Positions 37,906 through 47,253 of a stretch of DNA of 64,000 nucleotides are shown piece after piece (within the stretch, counting starts at the first letter, position 1; each line of letters begins with the position of its first letter). The position numbers were made by a program, and so were the translations under genes. A model generated the notes under the pieces. It saw only the letters and a program-made list of their open reading frames with translations. It was not told the DNA's origin and ran no database searches. Source of the DNA: Desulfobacteraceae bacterium 4572_130 (GTDB taxonomy: Bacteria; Desulfobacterota; Desulfobacteria; Desulfobacterales; Desulfobacteraceae); the NCBI GenBank assembly GCA_002084425.1, contig NBLN01000005.1, positions 172,473 to 236,472 of the forward strand, read 5' to 3'.

Positions 37906-39822
37906 ATGAAAACAATAAGCTTAAAAAGTTTCCTTCATTATTTTTCCAGAGATAAACGAGAATCAAAAAAATTTTGTTTTATTCTTGGAGCAGGTGCTTC
38001 TGCTGCATCAAACATTCCAACAGGTAAAGAACTTGCCCAAAAATGGTTTGAAGAATTAAAAATAGAAATATTGAAAGAACAAGAATTTAATGAATGGATA
38101 GACAACAAAAATATAGATGAAAATAATCTTGCAAAAGATTATGGACAAATTTATGACAAACGGTATGAATTAGATCCAAAAGATGGATTTGATTTTCTTG
38201 AAAAAATCATGGAAAAATCAGAACCAAGTATTGGATATGCAATGCTTGCACAAATACTTACATCATCAAACAATAATATAGTTATTACCACAAATTTTGA
38301 TAGTCTTTGTGAAGATGCCTTGTTTATCTATACCCAGAAAAAACCTCTAGTTATTGGTCATGAATCCCTTGCAGGATTTATCCAGCCTAATATGTCAAGA
38401 CCATGTATAGTAAAACTTCACAGAGATTTTTTACTGTCTCCCAAAAGTAAAGATTCTGATACCAGAACTTTATCAGAAAAATTTAAAGAAAGGCTGGAAG
38501 AAATCTTTGAAAATTATATTCCTATTGTTATTGGGTATGGTGGCAATGATGAAAGTCTTATGGGTTTTCTTAAATCTCTTAATTATATTGAAGGCTATAT
38601 TTACTGGTTTGTTCGTAATAAAAAAGCAAATTTAAATGATGATATTCAAGAATTACTTAAAAAAAAAGATCAAGGCAGAATTATAGAAATTGCTGGATTT
38701 GATGATTTAATGATTCAGCTTGGTAATAAACTTGGATTAAAAAGGCTGGATAATGATATTTTAAAAGTTGCTGAAAAAAGGGCTGAAAAATATCAGCAAG
38801 ATTTTGAAAACATAACAAAAGAAGCTAACGCTGCAAAAGAAACAAAAAAAGCTTTATCTGATATTGTATCAAGAGATAAAAAAGACTGGTTATACTATGA
38901 ATTAAAAGCAGCTAAAGAAAAAGATCCAAATAAAGCAGACTTTATTTATAAAAAAGGAATTAAAGAATTTTCTAAAAGTTTTGAACTCCATAACAATTAT
39001 GCAAATTTTTTAATGGATATTCAAAAGGATCATGACAAAGCTAAAACTTATTACAAAAAAGCTATTAAACTTAATCCTGATTATGCAAATGCCTATGGCA
39101 ATTATGCTGTGTTCTTACATAATATCCAAAAAGATTATGACAAAGCTAAAACTTATTACAAAAAAGCACTTAAACTTAATCCTGATGATGCACTTATGAA
39201 TAGCAATTATGCTGTGTTCTTACATAATATCCAAAAAGATTATGACAAAGCAGAAATATATTACAAAAAAGCACTTAAACTTAATCCTGATCATGCAAAC
39301 GCCAATAACAATTATGCAAACTTTTTAAAAAATATCCAAAAAGATTATAACAAAGCTGAAATATATTACAAAAAAGCTATTAAACTTAATCCTGAGCATG
39401 CAAATTTTAATGGCAATTATGCTGTTTTCTTAGATGATATCCAAAAAGATTATAATAAAGCTGAAATATATTACAAAAAAGCTATTAAACTTGATCCTGA
39501 TAATGCAAATGTCAATGGCAATTATGCAAAATTTTTGATTGTTAAAGAAGACTTAAACAATGCTGAAAAATTTATAGAAAAAGCATTTTCTCTTAATAAA
39601 AATAAAGATAAGAGTTTGAACTTGGAACTATGGTTTTACTGTTATGCTGTATTTTTTAATAAACATAAGGATTCCAGAGAAAATATTGTTAAGCTTTTAA
39701 AACAAGGAATAACATCACCTAACTGGTATTTAGATGATGTTATTAAAGCAGGTGAAAAATTAAATCATCCTAATATAAATGATCTTAAAAAACTTGCAAA
39801 ACAAATTTCAAGTATTGATTAA
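37906..39822 (+). CDS. SIR2-domain / TPR-repeat protein, candidate defence NADase
   Basis: 638 residues. The N-terminal half is a SIR2-like domain: NAD loop GAGAS (28-32), TTNFD (128-132), KLHRDFL with the likely catalytic H172, and GYGGNDESLMGFL. The C-terminal half has six repeats of 35 residues (about 364-573) built on NYAxFLxxIQKDYxKAxxYY, a TPR-like solenoid. SIR2-TPR and similar proteins often deplete NAD during phage infection; that role is inference here. The gene stands alone, flanked by CACGAAA-type repeats. Codon use is AT-rich like the rest. Confidence 0.8.
   Translation: MKTISLKSFLHYFSRDKRESKKFCFILGAGASAASNIPTGKELAQKWFEELKIEILKEQEFNEWIDNKNIDENNLAKDYGQIYDKRYELDPKDGFDFLEKIMEKSEPSIGYAMLAQILTSSNNNIVITTNFDSLCEDALFIYTQKKPLVIGHESLAGFIQPNMSRPCIVKLHRDFLLSPKSKDSDTRTLSEKFKERLEEIFENYIPIVIGYGGNDESLMGFLKSLNYIEGYIYWFVRNKKANLNDDIQELLKKKDQGRIIEIAGFDDLMIQLGNKLGLKRLDNDILKVAEKRAEKYQQDFENITKEANAAKETKKALSDIVSRDKKDWLYYELKAAKEKDPNKADFIYKKGIKEFSKSFELHNNYANFLMDIQKDHDKAKTYYKKAIKLNPDYANAYGNYAVFLHNIQKDYDKAKTYYKKALKLNPDDALMNSNYAVFLHNIQKDYDKAEIYYKKALKLNPDHANANNNYANFLKNIQKDYNKAEIYYKKAIKLNPEHANFNGNYAVFLDDIQKDYNKAEIYYKKAIKLDPDNANVNGNYAKFLIVKEDLNNAEKFIEKAFSLNKNKDKSLNLELWFYCYAVFFNKHKDSRENIVKLLKQGITSPNWYLDDVIKAGEKLNHPNINDLKKLAKQISSID
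38995..39624 (+). repeat. Six 105-bp coding repeats inside the SIR2-TPR gene
   Basis: Units start at 38995, 39100, 39205, 39310, 39415 and 39520. The middle units are nearly identical at the DNA level (e.g. ATATCCAAAAAGATTATGAC occurs in several), so silent positions are conserved too. This indicates recent duplication or gene conversion. The last unit is diverged. Confidence 0.85.
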
Positions 39823-39906
39823 ATACTAGGAAGATTTTTATTTTTTTATGTTTTTTTGTGGTTTTTATGGTTAGAATTTAAAGTATTTATAATTTTTACA
39901 ATACAA

Positions 39907-41343
39907 TTAAAGTCTGGCAATTAATTTTTCATGTATATTATTAAAATTTCCATTAGACATAATAAGAACAAGGTCATTTTCTCTAACATTTACACATAAA
40001 AAATCAATTATAGAATTAGCATCTTTAAAATAATTAGCATTTACTTTTCTTGCACAAATATCTGACACAAGCTTTTTTGTTAAAAGTCTTTCATTGCTAG
40101 GTATTTTATCAAATCTTGATGAACGGCAAATACAAACAATATCAGCATTATCAAAAGATAAAGCATATTGGGTTTGAAAAATATTTCGCATACTGGAATT
40201 TGTTCTTGGCTCAAACACAGCAATAATTCTTCCTTTTGAAAAAAAAGGTTTTACTGCATTTATTGTTTCTTTTACACTAGTTGGATGATGAGCAAAATCA
40301 TCCATAATTGTTATGCCGTTTTTTACAGCTTTGATTTCCTGCCGTTTTTTTATTCCCAAAAAATTTTTAAAAGATTTAATTAAATTATCATTGGAAATAT
40401 TAATTTTTTTTGCTGCTGCAATTACACCAAGGCAGTTTAAAATATTATGTTTGCCCATTAAAGAAGTTTTAATTTCAAATATATTCTTATTTGGGGTTTT
40501 TACCTTAAAACAAGTTTTTTTAAGATTTGTTTTTAAATCCTGTTCTATTTTTAAATCTTGATAGCACCAATCAAGAGAATTTTTACCATATTTTTCAATT
40601 GCACATTTTCCATATTTAACAAGTTCTTTTAAATTTTTATCATTATCACACACAATACTAAGACTTTTTTTAGAAAGAGATTTAATAAATGTTTTAAAAA
40701 TATTTTTTACATGATTAAGATCCTTAAAAATATCAGCATGGTCAAATTCAACACTTGTAATAATTGTTATAAATGGGTTGAAATGCATAAATTTAGGACC
40801 TTTATCAAAAAAAGCTGTGTCATATTCATCACCTTCTATAACAATATAATTACCCTTGCCAATGCGATAATTACTGTTAAAATTATTTAAAATCCCACCT
40901 ATCATAAATGATGGATCAAAACCTGCTTCATAAAGAACATGAGCCATAATAGATGCTGTTGTAGTTTTTCCATGAGTGCCTGTAACAAGAATAATTTTTT
41001 TATTTTTAACTAAAAGTTTATTTAAAGCCTGAGGCATGGAACAAAAAGGTATGTTTAAATCCATTAAAGCAGTAACTTCTGGATTATGTTTAAAAACAGC
41101 ATTTCCAACAATTACAAGGTCTGGCTTATAAGCTAGATTTTTTTTATGAAATCCCTTAAAAAGCTTTATTTTTTTTTCTGCTAGAAAATCACTTATAGGA
41201 GGATAAATATCTTTGTCTGAGCCTGTTACTTTATATCCAACATCTTTAAGCATACATGCTAATGCTCCCATGCCAGTGCCACATGCTGCAATCATATGTA
41301 TTTTTTTTACATTATCTGGAATAAAATTTTGGTTTAGATTCAT
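39907..41343 (-). CDS. mpl: UDP-N-acetylmuramate:L-alanyl-gamma-D-glutamyl-meso-DAP ligase Mpl
   Basis: 478 residues, Mur-ligase fold. N-terminal MIAACGTGMGALACMLKD, then ATP loop LVTGTHGKTTTASIMAHVL, and FEPRTNSSMRNIF near the C-terminus. Mpl reattaches recycled tripeptide to UDP-MurNAc. MurC shares the fold, but the ACGTGM start and EPRTNS motif favour Mpl. It is convergent with the SIR2 gene. Confidence 0.9.
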   Translation of the reverse strand: MNLNQNFIPDNVKKIHMIAACGTGMGALACMLKDVGYKVTGSDKDIYPPISDFLAEKKIKLFKGFHKKNLAYKPDLVIVGNAVFKHNPEVTALMDLNIPFCSMPQALNKLLVKNKKIILVTGTHGKTTTASIMAHVLYEAGFDPSFMIGGILNNFNSNYRIGKGNYIVIEGDEYDTAFFDKGPKFMHFNPFITIITSVEFDHADIFKDLNHVKNIFKTFIKSLSKKSLSIVCDNDKNLKELVKYGKCAIEKYGKNSLDWCYQDLKIEQDLKTNLKKTCFKVKTPNKNIFEIKTSLMGKHNILNCLGVIAAAKKINISNDNLIKSFKNFLGIKKRQEIKAVKNGITIMDDFAHHPTSVKETINAVKPFFSKGRIIAVFEPRTNSSMRNIFQTQYALSFDNADIVCICRSSRFDKIPSNERLLTKKLVSDICARKVNANYFKDANSIIDFLCVNVRENDLVLIMSNGNFNNIHEKLIARL

Positions 41344-41424
41344 ATTTTTCTATTTTTGTAATTTCTTGTTTTATGTTTTTAACAGGTTTCCATATCTATT
41401 AGTTGAAAACTTTTATTATTAAAT

Positions 41425-42636
41425 TTATTCATTATTCTTTCCTTGACGAATAATAAACTGATCAAGAAGTGGCACTGCAAAAGCATATTTTCCATAACGA
41501 TTTTTATAGATTAAACCGGCAGTAGTTAATGAATTTAACATCTGATTAACATGACTATTGCTAAATGGTTTTTCCATATTTTTTTTTGACAAATCTACAA
41601 CTTCCTGTACTGCAAATTCTTCATTTGAATTTGGAAGCTGTGAAATAATTAGCAAAAGTTCGCGTTGCCTATCTGTTGCCCTAGCCCATCTACCTGCAAA
41701 AAAATCTGAATCTAACTTTCTTGTAATTTCATTAATAGGAACGCCTGGGTCTTTTCCAACTTTTAATTGTGAGATAAATAAATCATATGTTTCTCTACAA
41801 ATAAATTGGATAAAATAAGGATATCCTCCTGATTGCTTTACAATAATATCAACAGACTTATCAGTTAATTTTACTGGACAATTTTTATTCTCAATAGGTT
41901 TTAAAATAGCTTCTCTGCTATCATTTTCTTTTAATCGTTTTAAAATAATAACTCTAAACATTCGTTCTGAGAAAGTTCTTGAGTTTACTAACTTAGGAAA
42001 TAAAGTAGGTAATCCAGTAAGAACCAACATAAAAGGAATATCTTTTTTTTGAAGGGATTGAAAAACATCAAGCAGGATTCCTAAAGGATATTGTTCTTTT
42101 AAAGCTTGATCAGATAAGTTTTGAGCTTCATCATAGGCAAAAATCAGCCCATTTATATTTAAATCTTTTATAGATTGCCATACAAATTCAAGAATAAATT
42201 TTAACTTATCAATAACTAAACCAGGTGTTTTTTTATATAAAGCCACTAAATAGTTAAAAGTCAGTTTTATTTCAACTGAATTGGATTCTGAGTGAAATCC
42301 AATTTTAGTAATATCATCCTTTTGAATAATAATATTGGATGTTAAAACTGCAAGGTCAGTCATTAGCCTTAATGCTAAATTTCCTTCACTTACACTTGCT
42401 GATTCAGACAAATCTGCTCCAACCCAAAGCCAGTTATTCTGAATTGCAAGCGGTTTAAAAGTATTAAGCAAAACAGTTTTTCCAACTCCTCTTAGTCCAG
42501 TTAATACCATATTATTTAAAATAACTTTTTGAGAAATCAAATAAAGAAATTCTTGTTTTTCAATATCTCTCCCTGCTAAATGAGGTGGCATATGGCCAGC
42601 ACCTGGCTTAAATGGATTTAAAAAAAATTCATTCAT
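41425..42636 (-). CDS. AAA/STAND-type ATPase, function unknown
   Basis: 403 residues. The start NPFKPGAGHMPPHLAGRD is seen in a widespread family of stand-alone ATPases. Walker A is TGLRGVGKTVLL, Walker B-like LIFAYDEAQNLS, then a sensor region LVLTGLPTLF and a C-terminal winged-helix-like part. AGGAG precedes the ATG. It resembles STAND or archaeal-type ATPases that can act in signalling or defence; no partner gene is adjacent. Confidence 0.75.
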   Translation of the reverse strand: MNEFFLNPFKPGAGHMPPHLAGRDIEKQEFLYLISQKVILNNMVLTGLRGVGKTVLLNTFKPLAIQNNWLWVGADLSESASVSEGNLALRLMTDLAVLTSNIIIQKDDITKIGFHSESNSVEIKLTFNYLVALYKKTPGLVIDKLKFILEFVWQSIKDLNINGLIFAYDEAQNLSDQALKEQYPLGILLDVFQSLQKKDIPFMLVLTGLPTLFPKLVNSRTFSERMFRVIILKRLKENDSREAILKPIENKNCPVKLTDKSVDIIVKQSGGYPYFIQFICRETYDLFISQLKVGKDPGVPINEITRKLDSDFFAGRWARATDRQRELLLIISQLPNSNEEFAVQEVVDLSKKNMEKPFSNSHVNQMLNSLTTAGLIYKNRYGKYAFAVPLLDQFIIRQGKNNE

Positions 42637-42758
42637 TATATTTAGCTCCTATTACAAAATATTATAAATTTATACATATCTATAAATGTAGAATACATTG
42701 TAATAGTTCATAATAGTTGTCAAGAAAAACTATAATATTTCTTTAGGATAGATTGTAG

Positions 42759-44045
42759 CTAACTAATGTTTTTCATAACTTGAGAGGCAATCTCAATTGT
42801 TTTATCAATGTCTTTATTAGTATGTGCTGCTGAAACAAAAAAAGATTCAAATTGTGATGGAGCAAGATAAATTCCATTTTTAAGCATTTCTTTATAATAT
42901 TTTGCAAACATATCAAGATTACAGGATTTTGCATCATCAAAATTATTAACTTCTAAGTCCGTAAAAAACAATCCTGCCATAGAACCAACAGAATCTGCCT
43001 GAACTTTTATGCCTGCATTTAAAGCTGCATTTTTAAGACCAGATACAAGTTTTTCAGTTTTTATATTAAGATCTTTATAAAAATTTTCAGTTTTTAATTC
43101 TTTAAGTGTTGCAATACCTGCTGCCATAGCAAGAGGATTTCCAGAAAGTGTGCCTGCCTGATATACAGGTCCCATAGGTGCAATATAATCCATTACATCT
43201 TTTCTTCCTCCATAAGCTCCTACAGGAAGTCCACCACCAATTATTTTTCCAAAACATGTAATATCAGGAGTAACTCCAAAAAATCCTTGAGCAGATTCTT
43301 TTGCAACTCTAAATCCTGTCATAACTTCATCAAATATAAGTAAACTTCCATATTTTGACGCATAATCCTGCAAAGTTTCAAGAAAACCACTTAAAGGTTT
43401 TACCATTCCCATATTTCCTGCAACAGGTTCCACAATAATGCCGGCAACATTATTACCATTTGCTTTCATAAATTTTTTAAATTCATCAATATCATTATAT
43501 TTAATGGAAGCAGTATGTGTAATAACAGAATTAGGCACTCCTGGGCTTCCGGGAATACTTAAAGTTGCAACTCCAGAACCAGCAGACACAAGAAGAGTAT
43601 CTGCATGTCCATGATAACATCCATCAAATTTAATAATTATGTCTTTTCCTGTAAATCCTCTGGCAAGTCTTATTGCGCTCATGGTTGCTTCAGTTCCTGA
43701 ATTAACCATTCTTATTTTTTTTACTGAAGGTGTAAATTCTATTATAAGTTTTGCAAGTTGTGTTTCAAGCTCAGTTGGTGCACCAAAACTTGTTCCTGTT
43801 TTTATAACTTTTTTTAATGCTTGTATAACCTTTGGATGACAATGTCCCAGAATCATTGGTCCCCAAGAACCAACATAATCAATATAACTGTTTCCATCTA
43901 CATCAAAAATATCTGCTCCATTTGCTTTATCAATAAATAAAGGCTTGCTGCCAACGGAATTACAAGCTCTTACAGGAGAATTAACTCCTCCGGGAATAAA
44001 ACATGCTGCTTCAATAAAAAGTTCTCTGGATTTTTTTGTTTCCAT
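42759..44045 (-). CDS. hemL: Glutamate-1-semialdehyde 2,1-aminomutase
   Basis: 428 residues. PLP-lysine region FGKIIGGGLPVGAYGG, N-terminal PGGVNSPVRA, and VNSGTEATMSAIRLARG are diagnostic. It makes 5-aminolevulinate for heme, siroheme or cobalamin from glutamate semialdehyde. AAGGA precedes the ATG. Other heme genes are elsewhere. Confidence 0.96.
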   Translation of the reverse strand: METKKSRELFIEAACFIPGGVNSPVRACNSVGSKPLFIDKANGADIFDVDGNSYIDYVGSWGPMILGHCHPKVIQALKKVIKTGTSFGAPTELETQLAKLIIEFTPSVKKIRMVNSGTEATMSAIRLARGFTGKDIIIKFDGCYHGHADTLLVSAGSGVATLSIPGSPGVPNSVITHTASIKYNDIDEFKKFMKANGNNVAGIIVEPVAGNMGMVKPLSGFLETLQDYASKYGSLLIFDEVMTGFRVAKESAQGFFGVTPDITCFGKIIGGGLPVGAYGGRKDVMDYIAPMGPVYQAGTLSGNPLAMAAGIATLKELKTENFYKDLNIKTEKLVSGLKNAALNAGIKVQADSVGSMAGLFFTDLEVNNFDDAKSCNLDMFAKYYKEMLKNGIYLAPSQFESFFVSAAHTNKDIDKTIEIASQVMKNIS

Positions 44046-44163
44046 AATATTTTAATCCTTAAAATAAGTTTAAATTTTTTATAGTATAATTTCATATGAA
44101 AATTTTTGTTTATTCATTATTTTTGATGAATATATAAAAAGTCTAAATTTAAAAAAAATATTA

Positions 44164-44291
44164 GATGGCTAAGTAAAAAGCTTCATATACAAGGCATAGT
44201 ATTTTTTCAAGGATGAAATCATACAATTAGTATTCTAAAGTCTTGAAAAAATACTATAACAAAGTATATGGAGTCTTTTTAAGACGCCATC
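44164..44291. repeat. R1 palindromic element, copy B (full length, 128 bp)
   Basis: GATGGC (44164-44169) / GCCATC (44286-44291); TAAAAAG/CTTTTTA-like pair; CATATAC/GTATATG; 15-bp perfect inner arms TAGTATTTTTTCAAG (44197-44211) / CTTGAAAAAATACTA (44242-44256). It directly abuts the stop codon of the ABC permease (44292). Its arms differ from copy A at paired sites yet match each other. Confidence 0.9.
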
Positions 44292-45332
44292 TTATTGAAA
44301 CCTGACTCTTGGATCAACAATAGCAACACATATATCAGAAAGAATATTGCCAATCATAAATAATAAAGAAGATATGGCAAGAATGCCCATTACAACTGGA
44401 TAATCACGGTCAATAATGGATTCATAACCAAGCAGTCCCATTCCATTAATATTAAATACTTTTTCAATTAAAAATGAACCCATAAGAATAATGGAAATAT
44501 TATTTCCAAAATGAGTTGCAATAGGAATAAGACTGTTTCTAAGGGCATGGCGAAATACTGCTTTTTTAAAGGAAAGACCTTTGGCAATAGCTGTTCTTAC
44601 ATAATCACAAGACAAATTGTCCATAAGTGTATTTTTCATTAAAAGAGTCATAACTGAAAAAGAACCAATTACATAAGATAAAAGAGGAAGAATAGTATGC
44701 CAAAAAATATCATAAATTTTTTCAACAAAAGAAAGCTCATCAAAAATATCTGAAACAAGCCCTCCTAAAGGGAAAAAATCATTATTTGATGCAAATAAAA
44801 CAAGCATTATTACGCCTGCAACCCATCCGGGAATGGCATACCCGGTAAATATAATAATTGAAGTAATATTATCAAAACCTGTTTTATGTTTTACTGCCTT
44901 TAAAATTCCCAAAGGAATACAAACACCATAAATAATTATAATAGTAAGAATCCCAAAATAAAGGGAAATTGGAATTCTATTTATTATCATAGTTAAAACA
45001 GGATCATAATATCTTGTTGAATACCCAAAATCACCTGTACAAATTTTTCCAAGCCAGGAAAAATAACTTAAAATAACAGGTTTATCAAAACCATAATATT
45101 GTTTTAGGCTTTCTATCTGGCTTTCAGAAAGTGGTTGTCCAGTGCCTGAGGAAAGACTCAGGGAAGAAGAAATATTAGAAGATGAATTCATTGTTTGCAT
45201 TTTTTGGGCATTTAATAAAATTCGTTCTATTGGTCCTCCTGGAACAAATCTTGTTATGGTAAAAACCATAATTGTTATGCCAATAAATGTGGGTATAATT
45301 AAAAAAAATCGTCTGACAAAATAAGCAATCAT
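44292..45332 (-). CDS. Oligopeptide-type ABC transporter permease (YejB/DppB-like)
   Basis: 346 residues, six membrane helices. N-terminal FVRRFFLIIPTFIGITIMVF and the C-terminal family motif LRNSLIPIATHFG, ending DPRVRF, identify the binding-protein-dependent permease family; the Ser-rich insert near residues 45-65 is as in YejB. Its usual operon partners (second permease, ATPases, binding protein) are not adjacent: hemL is downstream and a repeat-filled gap upstream. So it is an orphan, perhaps separated by rearrangement. Confidence 0.85.
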   Translation of the reverse strand: MIAYFVRRFFLIIPTFIGITIMVFTITRFVPGGPIERILLNAQKMQTMNSSSNISSSLSLSSGTGQPLSESQIESLKQYYGFDKPVILSYFSWLGKICTGDFGYSTRYYDPVLTMIINRIPISLYFGILTIIIIYGVCIPLGILKAVKHKTGFDNITSIIIFTGYAIPGWVAGVIMLVLFASNNDFFPLGGLVSDIFDELSFVEKIYDIFWHTILPLLSYVIGSFSVMTLLMKNTLMDNLSCDYVRTAIAKGLSFKKAVFRHALRNSLIPIATHFGNNISIILMGSFLIEKVFNINGMGLLGYESIIDRDYPVVMGILAISSLLFMIGNILSDICVAIVDPRVRFQ

Positions 45333-45948
45333 AATGATGTTATAGAAATTTTTATAAAATGTTAGGTTTTAGGTATAGTAAAAACAAAGAAATTTATTTT
45401 ATTCTTATGCTTAATATGCACCAGCCTAAGAATAAAATACTATGATGCTTTAGTATGAAAAAACACAACTATTATAATTATTTGACGCTGGAGCTTCTAT
45501 TCTGTGCATTTCCACGCTGGAGCATGGAAATGAGATAACATATCCTATTTCTATTTTATGCTGAAACATGGAAAAATGAGATAAAACAAAAATAAGGGAA
45601 ATATAACAATAACAAAGCCCAACAAAAATACAGTTCAACCGAACCTACATAGTTTATAATTTTTATGATACTATTATGCATTTCCACGCTGGAGCATGGA
45701 AATGATACTATTATGCATTTCCACGCTGGAGCATGGAAATGAGATAAAACAAGAATAAGAAAAATATAACAATAACAAAGCCCAACAAAAATACAGTTCA
45801 ACCGAACCTACATAGTTTATAATTTTTATGATACTATTATGCATTTCCACGCTGGAGCATGGAAACCTATTCTTATTTTATGCTGGAGCATGGAAATAAG
45901 ATAAATCCCCCTATATTTTTTTGCTTCTAGCTTAAATATAACAGGATT
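45333..45948. other. REP array and direct duplication region
   Basis: 616 nt containing at least four full CATTTCCACGCT-type REP palindromes (45507-45532, 45679-45704, 45716-45741, 45842-45866) and partial ones near 45548-45576 and 45869-45898. A unit of about 127 bp is directly repeated (45576-45704 and 45739-45866). Small frames here repeat the same peptide and are not genes. Confidence 0.85.
45576..45866. repeat. Direct ~127-bp duplication with tandem 37-bp REP units
   Basis: Copy 1 at 45576-45704 and copy 2 at 45739-45866 share ATATAACAATAACAAAGCCC, CAACCGAACCTACATAGTTT and the REP. Between them a 37-bp unit starting GATACTATTATGCATTTCCA is repeated in tandem at 45667-45703 and 45704-45740, and once more at 45830-45866. 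Only a few substitutions separate the copies, so the duplication is recent. Confidence 0.85.
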
Positions 45949-47217
45949 TTATAAAAAATGATGGTTTATTACAAAATTATATAAAATTTCTGCAATAGGA
46001 ACTTTTAAGAAAAAAGAAATAAAACAATAGGGAATTACAAAAATACAAAGAAAAGAAATTATAATATTCATGCTAAGCCATAATGCCCCAAAGAAAAACT
46101 CAATATTTGTTAATTTTTCCTTGTCTAGATATTTAAAAATATATTTTGGACCAATGGGAGCAAGAACTAAAGATATAAAAGCAATAACTGCATGAATTGC
46201 AGTCCAAAATAATGTGCTGAATAACATAAGAGTTACACTTATACCTTTTGTAAAGGGATAATCTTTTGCAAGTATTGCCATTTCCCTCCAATCAATATTT
46301 TCAGCACCCTTTAAAAGCGGTATTACATATAAATTAAATAATTCAATAAAAATTGGAATTAAAAAAGCAGTTCCAACCAATAATATAACAGCAATTACAA
46401 AATCCAGTAATAAAATACCTGATATTTTAATTTTACTGTTTAAGTCTAAAGATTTTCTCGTTAAAAAACGACTCATTTCAAAGGATATAAAATCAAAAAT
46501 AGTATTTGCAATTGGCAAAATGAAAAGAAAAAATAATAGTATTACTATTACACTATTACTATCACCACCAAGAACAAGAATAAGAAGACCAGTACCACCA
46601 GCAATACCAATACCAATACCAATACCAATACCAACACCAACAACAATACCAATCATACCAACAACAACAACAACATTAATATTAATAACATAAAAAGCAA
46701 CGATCAAGACAACGAAAAAAACAATATAAAAAATAAATTCTCTAAGAAATTTATTTTTTATATTAAATTTTTTAAGAATATAATCTTGAATGTTATCAAA
46801 ATTTTTAAATAATAGGACTAGAAAAATAAAATATATAGCTGATAAACAGACATGAAAGGCTCTTAAAATAATACTTAGGTGTTCTGGAAATATTGCCAAA
46901 GTTCCAATTAAATTATTTCCAGATACAAGATAACATACAATAAAAAATAAAATAGGATAAACAAGGGCAATTAATAATATTCTGTCAAAGGATTTAAAAC
47001 TCAATGGTTTGCCAAAAATTTGAGCTATTTTATCAAGAAGTTCCCTAATTTTATTATGATAGGTTTTAATAGGCTCATTGTTTTTTAGAAGTTCCTTAAT
47101 GTTTTCAAGTGCAGCTTTATTTTTAAAAAACTCGTGATATATAAAACTGAATAGAGCTACAATTCCACCCCCACCCAATATAATAGAAATAATTTTTATA
47201 ATTTCAAATGATTTCAT
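45949..47217 (-). CDS. Polytopic membrane protein with a Gly-Ile repeat, unknown function
   Basis: 422 residues with about nine hydrophobic segments. One segment is the low-complexity GIVVGVGIGIGIGIGIAGG, coded by a hexanucleotide microsatellite (AATACC on the plus strand, five perfect copies at 46603-46632). The N-terminal loop has a charged helical stretch. No family recognised. alaS lies 36 nt upstream on the same strand, so they may share a transcript, though the gene looks accessory. Confidence 0.65.
   Translation of the reverse strand: MKSFEIIKIISIILGGGGIVALFSFIYHEFFKNKAALENIKELLKNNEPIKTYHNKIRELLDKIAQIFGKPLSFKSFDRILLIALVYPILFFIVCYLVSGNNLIGTLAIFPEHLSIILRAFHVCLSAIYFIFLVLLFKNFDNIQDYILKKFNIKNKFLREFIFYIVFFVVLIVAFYVININVVVVVGMIGIVVGVGIGIGIGIGIAGGTGLLILVLGGDSNSVIVILLFFLFILPIANTIFDFISFEMSRFLTRKSLDLNSKIKISGILLLDFVIAVILLVGTAFLIPIFIELFNLYVIPLLKGAENIDWREMAILAKDYPFTKGISVTLMLFSTLFWTAIHAVIAFISLVLAPIGPKYIFKYLDKEKLTNIEFFFGALWLSMNIIISFLCIFVIPYCFISFFLKVPIAEILYNFVINHHFL
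46603..46675. repeat. In-frame AATACC/AAC microsatellite inside the membrane protein gene
   Basis: Five perfect AATACC units (46603-46632), an imperfect sixth, then AAC triplets at 46659-46675. All units are multiples of three, so slippage changes the length of the Gly-Ile and Val tracts without breaking the frame. Confidence 0.9.
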
Positions 47218-47253
47218 TTGTTAATTTTTTCTTTAAAATTTTTATTGTTTTCA

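Noticed and set aside
45450..45801. Two overlapping frames with the repeated peptide NCIFVGLCYCYI
   Set aside because: They come from the direct duplication in the REP array; the peptide repeat mirrors the DNA repeat and no start signal is present.
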